Of a DNA stretch of 45,181 nucleotides, positions 42,214 through 45,181 are shown piece by piece (positions within the stretch are counted from its first letter, which is position 1; each line of letters opens with the position of its first letter). The stretch covers positions 1 through 45,181 of the forward strand of contig NZ_LGYO01000039.1 in the NCBI RefSeq assembly GCF_001263355.1, written 5' to 3'. This DNA comes from Acetobacterium bakii (GTDB lineage: Bacteria > Bacillota > Clostridia > Eubacteriales > Eubacteriaceae). Both the position numbers and the translations under genes were made by a program. The notes beneath the pieces are model-generated. The model had not been told where the DNA came from. It saw only the letters and a list, made by a program, of their open reading frames with translations, and did not search any database.

Positions 42214-42243
42214 ATGGAAGAAAAAATAACCTATAAAGATTGA
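42214..42243 (+). pseudogene. truncated gene start or nine-residue leader peptide
   Basis: A strong ribosome site (GAAGGAGA) precedes ATG 42214, which codes for nine residues (MEEKITYKD) before TGA 42241-42243. The frame stays open after the TGA for tens of codons (SEFYEKYVIYF...). It may be the head of a decayed gene or a leader peptide for the terminator at 42293. Confidence 0.35.
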
Positions 42244-42292
42244 AGTGAATTTTATGAAAAGTATGTTATTTATTTTAGGTTAATTTTCGTTA

Positions 42293-42338
42293 ATTGCACA
42301 AAGGGAACCTTTAGTAGCTGTCTTTGTGCAATATTTTT
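42293..42338 (+). terminator. intrinsic terminator
   Basis: A perfect 11-bp stem ATTGCACAAAG / CTTTGTGCAAT (42293-42303 with 42322-42332) has an 18-base loop and is followed by ATTTTT. Confidence 0.8.
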
Positions 42339-42388
42339 AGATTTAATACTTATTTCATTTGCAAGTATTTTGAGGGGAGGAATGAGTC

Positions 42389-42934
42389 ATGGCAGAAAAT
42401 TGCTGGGAATATGAAGATTATGAATTTGACAATCGCGTCATCAATCTAATGTGGACCATTTGTGGTAATTATGAGGCTGAAATGTCAAGAAATGAAAAGA
42501 CAAATCTCTCAAAAAACGCTGCATTATATTTTGGTATCATAGCAGGTGGCCGTCGTAAATATGTTGACTGGCAGCTAATTAACCAATACGTTGAGTGGAG
42601 GAGTTATACCGGGTTTTCCAGGGAAAAACTTCAAACAATTCTTTTACCTGCAATTAATGCTATGGCGATTAATCTCCTATCAGTGGAAAGAACGGGTATT
42701 GCCGACATACAAAAAGAAGCCTGTTTAGAGATAATTAATTTACTAAAGTCGCCAATTACTGATTGTTTGTCAGATGAACTTGATTTTTCAGTGTTTGCGA
42801 TTTTGGCAGGCAAAATCATAACGGAAAGACAGGACATTCGTGAATTAGCATTCGAATTAATAAGTGTAGCAAAAACAAAAGATATTCAATATTTAATTGA
42901 AAAAATTGATGAAGTCTATATCAAAATTTTTTAA
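42389..42934 (+). CDS. unidentified 181-residue helical protein
   Basis: I do not recognise this protein. It is predicted largely alpha-helical, has an acidic aromatic start (AENCWEYEDYEFD), and contains no cofactor motif or membrane helix. RBS GGGGAGGAATG. Its end overlaps the VWA gene start by 26 bp, so it is probably co-translated with it and may belong to the MoxR-VWA complex. It could be an adaptor of that chaperone, but this is only a context guess. Confidence 0.65.
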   Translation: MAENCWEYEDYEFDNRVINLMWTICGNYEAEMSRNEKTNLSKNAALYFGIIAGGRRKYVDWQLINQYVEWRSYTGFSREKLQTILLPAINAMAINLLSVERTGIADIQKEACLEIINLLKSPITDCLSDELDFSVFAILAGKIITERQDIRELAFELISVAKTKDIQYLIEKIDEVYIKIF

Positions 42935-44126
42935 GATAAGAGAATATATTCCATTTGACATACAAAGCATTTTTGAGAATCACCCTCGATCATTGGTTAA
43001 AACTAGACAATTTACTGAAAAAGCTCTAAATTCACTGCTTTCAAATGAAAAAATAAGTGAAATAACAGAACTTGAAAAAACAGTGAATGGAAAGGGACGG
43101 ACTGAGTTCAGATATGACGACAAAGAACTTGTAGAGGAGCAAAGTCATAAAGTTGAATTCAATTGTGGAGAATCATATCTTAAAGGAGCAGTAGTAAGTA
43201 GACTTGAAAGTCGATTATGCAAAGAGGCGCATCGAGATTGTCAGCTTCATTATACAGAAGGATTGATACGTAGTAGAAATAATAATCAAATACGTTTAAA
43301 ACATGCCCGAAAATGCCTGAAACAGAATCGGTCTGTTTATGAAGAGAAACAGCAAATCTATGTATCAACAATAAATCGATTAAAAAAGTCATTAATACAA
43401 ACTTTAAAAACAGAACGGTCAAAGTACTCTATTTCCAGTGACTCTGGGACAATTAATGTCCAAAAGTTGTGGCGTGTCGGGCGTGTTCCATCAACTAGAC
43501 TATTTAAAAGCATGGAAAGCAATAACAAAGGGGAGTATGTTGTTGATTTGATGATTGATAGTAGCCATTCCCAATTTTTGAAACAATCAAAAGTAGCCAT
43601 TCAAGCTTACATCATTGTACGCGCTATTGTTGAGGCTGGAATTCCTTGCCGTGTAAATGGATTTAATAGTTATATTGATTATACAATTCTTAAACGTTAC
43701 CGCGATTATGATGATGATTTAAAGCAGAATGAAAATATTTTTGAATATGCCTGTGAGGGATGCAACAGAGATGGTCTTGCAATAAAGGGTGTATGTGATA
43801 CGCTTTATAAACGGGAAGAGGAGAATAAGATTTTAATTGTCTTAAGCGATGGAAAACCAAATGATATTCATTTAGCTACAAGGAACAGTAGTAAGAAATT
43901 TCGTGGAGTAACTTCATATTCTGGAGGTAGAGGTGTTGAAGATACTGCAAAAGAAGTTCGAATTGAGCGACAAAGGGGAATACTAATTCTGGGTATTTTT
44001 ACTGGGGATGAAAAAGACCTAAAAGCGGAAAAACATATTTATGGCAAGGATTTTATCTTTACTAGAGAACTGAATCATTTTGGAGATATTATTGCTGCTT
44101 ATTTAAAACGTGTAATTACTAATTGA
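42909..44126 (+). CDS. VWA-domain protein, probable partner of the MoxR ATPase (NorD/CobT-like)
   Basis: The protein has 405 residues. The N-terminal half is charged and coiled-coil-like (about 60-175). The C-terminal von Willebrand A domain (about 205-400) has the MIDAS-type motif IDSSHSQ (about 217-223; D-x-S-x-S pattern kept) and VLSDGKPND (about 310-318), as in NorD and CobT proteins. Such proteins work with MoxR ATPases in metal insertion or activation of enzymes (CbbQ-CbbO, NorQ-NorD, CobS-CobT). The ATG at 42909 is inside the preceding gene; TTG 42897 is an alternative. The matching ATPase is at 38474, four genes upstream and interrupted. Confidence 0.8.
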   Translation: MKSISKFFKIREYIPFDIQSIFENHPRSLVKTRQFTEKALNSLLSNEKISEITELEKTVNGKGRTEFRYDDKELVEEQSHKVEFNCGESYLKGAVVSRLESRLCKEAHRDCQLHYTEGLIRSRNNNQIRLKHARKCLKQNRSVYEEKQQIYVSTINRLKKSLIQTLKTERSKYSISSDSGTINVQKLWRVGRVPSTRLFKSMESNNKGEYVVDLMIDSSHSQFLKQSKVAIQAYIIVRAIVEAGIPCRVNGFNSYIDYTILKRYRDYDDDLKQNENIFEYACEGCNRDGLAIKGVCDTLYKREEENKILIVLSDGKPNDIHLATRNSSKKFRGVTSYSGGRGVEDTAKEVRIERQRGILILGIFTGDEKDLKAEKHIYGKDFIFTRELNHFGDIIAAYLKRVITN

Positions 44127-44269
44127 ATTTTTTAGGTTTGTATTTCTATAACATGTTACTAAAAAGAAAGAACTTAAGATATAAAATAAAAGCAAGATCG
44201 ATGATGTTTAACTTCGGCAAGAACCCAATCTTAAGGTAATGTGAAAAGTAAGCGTTCTTTAAAAACATT

Positions 44270-44303
44270 TGCAAAAAATAACTACGGCGGCCTGATGGCC
44301 GCC
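44270..44303 (-). terminator. intrinsic terminator on the minus strand
   Basis: A perfect GGCGGCC / GGCCGCC stem (44286-44292 with 44297-44303) has a four-base loop. On the minus strand it is followed by TTATTTTTT. It would end minus-strand transcripts from the DUF1638 side. Confidence 0.7.
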
Positions 44304-44317
44304 ATTACTATTTATTA

Positions 44318-44446
44318 TCAAATTTTACAAATTATCTGAACATTAGGATTTTCCGCAAGCAACGGATCAAGAAATGCTTTGTTTTCACAAAATGGAATTG
44401 CAGGAAGATATTTAATAAAAACTCGATATAAAAATCCGAATCTTCC
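44318..44446 (-). pseudogene. C-terminal coding remnant, minus strand
   Basis: A minus-strand frame without a start gives about 42 residues of protein-like sequence (including YLPAIPFCENKAFLDPLLAE) ending at TGA 44318-44320. It lies just before the minus-strand terminator, so it looks like the 3' end of a lost gene once downstream of DUF1638. Family not recognised. The rest of 44127-44483 holds no gene. Confidence 0.4.
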
Positions 44447-44483
44447 TCATCTAACGACTCAGTTATTAGAAGCAACTTACGCG

Positions 44484-45105
44484 CTATTTTCGAAACATTT
44501 CTTCTGTAATATAACCTTCTGGTAGAATGATTAGAAAGCGATCATCTATTATACCATTTAACATATTTAAAATGAGATGAATGTCACCGGAAGTTTCTTC
44601 GAGCTGCAAACCCAAACGATCGGCAACGGTAGAACAATCATGTCGCACCCGATCTTCTTCAATTCCAGTATTAATATACATTAGATAACGATAGTTTTTA
44701 TACATAGCTTTTATTACACGTAAGGCACGTTTTTCTCCATGCTTTTCTTTAATACGGTCATATTCATAACCAGCCCTGCGAAATAAAATAGGATGTTCGT
44801 CGCAGTTCATTAACGTCCGGATTATGACAGAGTAAAATTTCGATACAATCTTCAACCTTTGGTAAAATAACAGGACATTGCCGCGCTTGAATACCACATA
44901 ATGCTTGTCCACAATGGCCATACAAAAGATAAATTACATCAGCGTCAATATGTTTATCAATCGCTGATTGTAGCTTACTATGAAGTGTTTCAGGAATGTT
45001 GTGGAGGTGATCCTCTAGCCAGTCGAACTCAAAATCCGATGACTTATCATAATATTTCTCTATTTCCTTCCGGATTACGCTACATCCGATTACTATTTTT
45101 TTCAC
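44484..45105 (-). pseudogene. DUF1638-family protein, frameshifted
   Basis: The N-terminal part starts at GTG 45105 behind GAGGTAAC and reads as DUF1638: HNIPETLHSKLQSAID, YGHCGQALCGIQAR, PKVEDCIEILL, then SYFISQGWL and stop. The expected continuation (YEYDRIKEKHGEKRA...MYKNYRYLMYINTG...GYITEEMFRK) is in another frame ending at 44484. The shift lies near 44767-44772. DUF1638 proteins commonly neighbour corrinoid methyltransferases of the MttB type in anaerobes, and their function is unknown. Combined length (about 205 residues) is normal for the family. Confidence 0.85.
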
Positions 45106-45181
45106 ATAGTTACCTCTATTATCTCAGATTAATTTAATTATATTAAAGAAACAATCTAGTGTGTGTTTGGTAAGATAATAG

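Noticed and set aside
43372-43384. Further copy of the GntR-type motif (ATCGATTA)
   Set aside because: It lies inside the VWA coding region, matches only eight bases and has no promoter near.
1-45181. CRISPR array or intact insertion sequence
   Set aside because: No regularly spaced repeats, transposase motif or terminal inverted repeats were found.

Overview
The window looks like chromosomal DNA of a low-to-mid GC Gram-positive anaerobe, most likely an acetogen of the Acetobacterium/Eubacteriaceae type. The reasons are the strong GGAGG-type ribosome sites, the clostridial-style three-gene molybdenum hydroxylases, an acetoin-dehydrogenase-type complex, and corrinoid-methyltransferase accessory families (DUF1638, methionine-synthase-activation-like proteins). 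The genus is an inference; no rRNA or other marker is present.

Left flank (1-968): a cut-off gene end, a small membrane protein, a terminator and decayed coding remnants. At 969-1017 and again at 36252-36300 lies a perfect 49-bp direct repeat made of the 3' half of a tRNA-Thr(CGU) gene, each copy followed by an intrinsic terminator. Neither copy has the 5' half of a tRNA. They bound a 35.3-kb segment that looks like an integrated, integrase-less island.

Island (about 1.0-36.3 kb): it carries a chemoreceptor, a DUF1097 membrane protein and a divergent AraC regulator. Next come a PLP-dependent lyase and a first xanthine-dehydrogenase-family enzyme (Mo-FAD-FeS order), a GntR regulator, and a second such enzyme (Mo-FeS-FAD order). 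After a terminator follows a long catabolic run: metallo-beta-lactamase-fold protein, 3-hydroxyacyl-CoA-dehydrogenase-like enzyme, complete E1alpha/E1beta/E2/E3 complex, archaeal-type (type II) GAPDH, archaeal-type phosphoglycerate kinase, malic enzyme and a LarA-type 2-hydroxyacid racemase. Then comes a molybdenum-cofactor kit: NTP transferase with a ModE-like domain, TylF-type methyltransferase, histidine phosphatase-HD fusion, molybdopterin-binding protein with a four-cysteine tail, XdhC, MoaA and a broken MOSC gene. A TSUP exporter and a second MBL protein close the island. A 17-bp operator-like motif recurs at four promoters (chemoreceptor, DUF1097, GntR, second Mo enzyme), which suggests a substrate-responsive GntR regulon.

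The island reads as one pathway: sense and take up a compound, oxidise it with Mo hydroxylases, dehydrogenate it, cleave a 2-keto or acyloin intermediate to acyl-CoA plus an aldehyde, and recover energy through acyl-phosphate and ATP, with a malate-like branch. I do not recognise this gene combination as a described pathway, and the substrate cannot be read from the sequence.

Right flank (36.3-45.2 kb): a Phd/YefM-type antitoxin with a frameshifted toxin, a decayed AdoMet decarboxylase, a MoxR ATPase interrupted by an in-frame TGA, two methionine-synthase-activation-like proteins, an orphan 60-residue AlaDH/PNT-N-like protein, an MFS transporter, an unknown protein, a VWA protein and a frameshifted DUF1638 gene. 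This looks like a partly decayed, AT-richer corrinoid-methyltransferase accessory locus. The number of single-base lesions here makes sequencing error an alternative that should be excluded.
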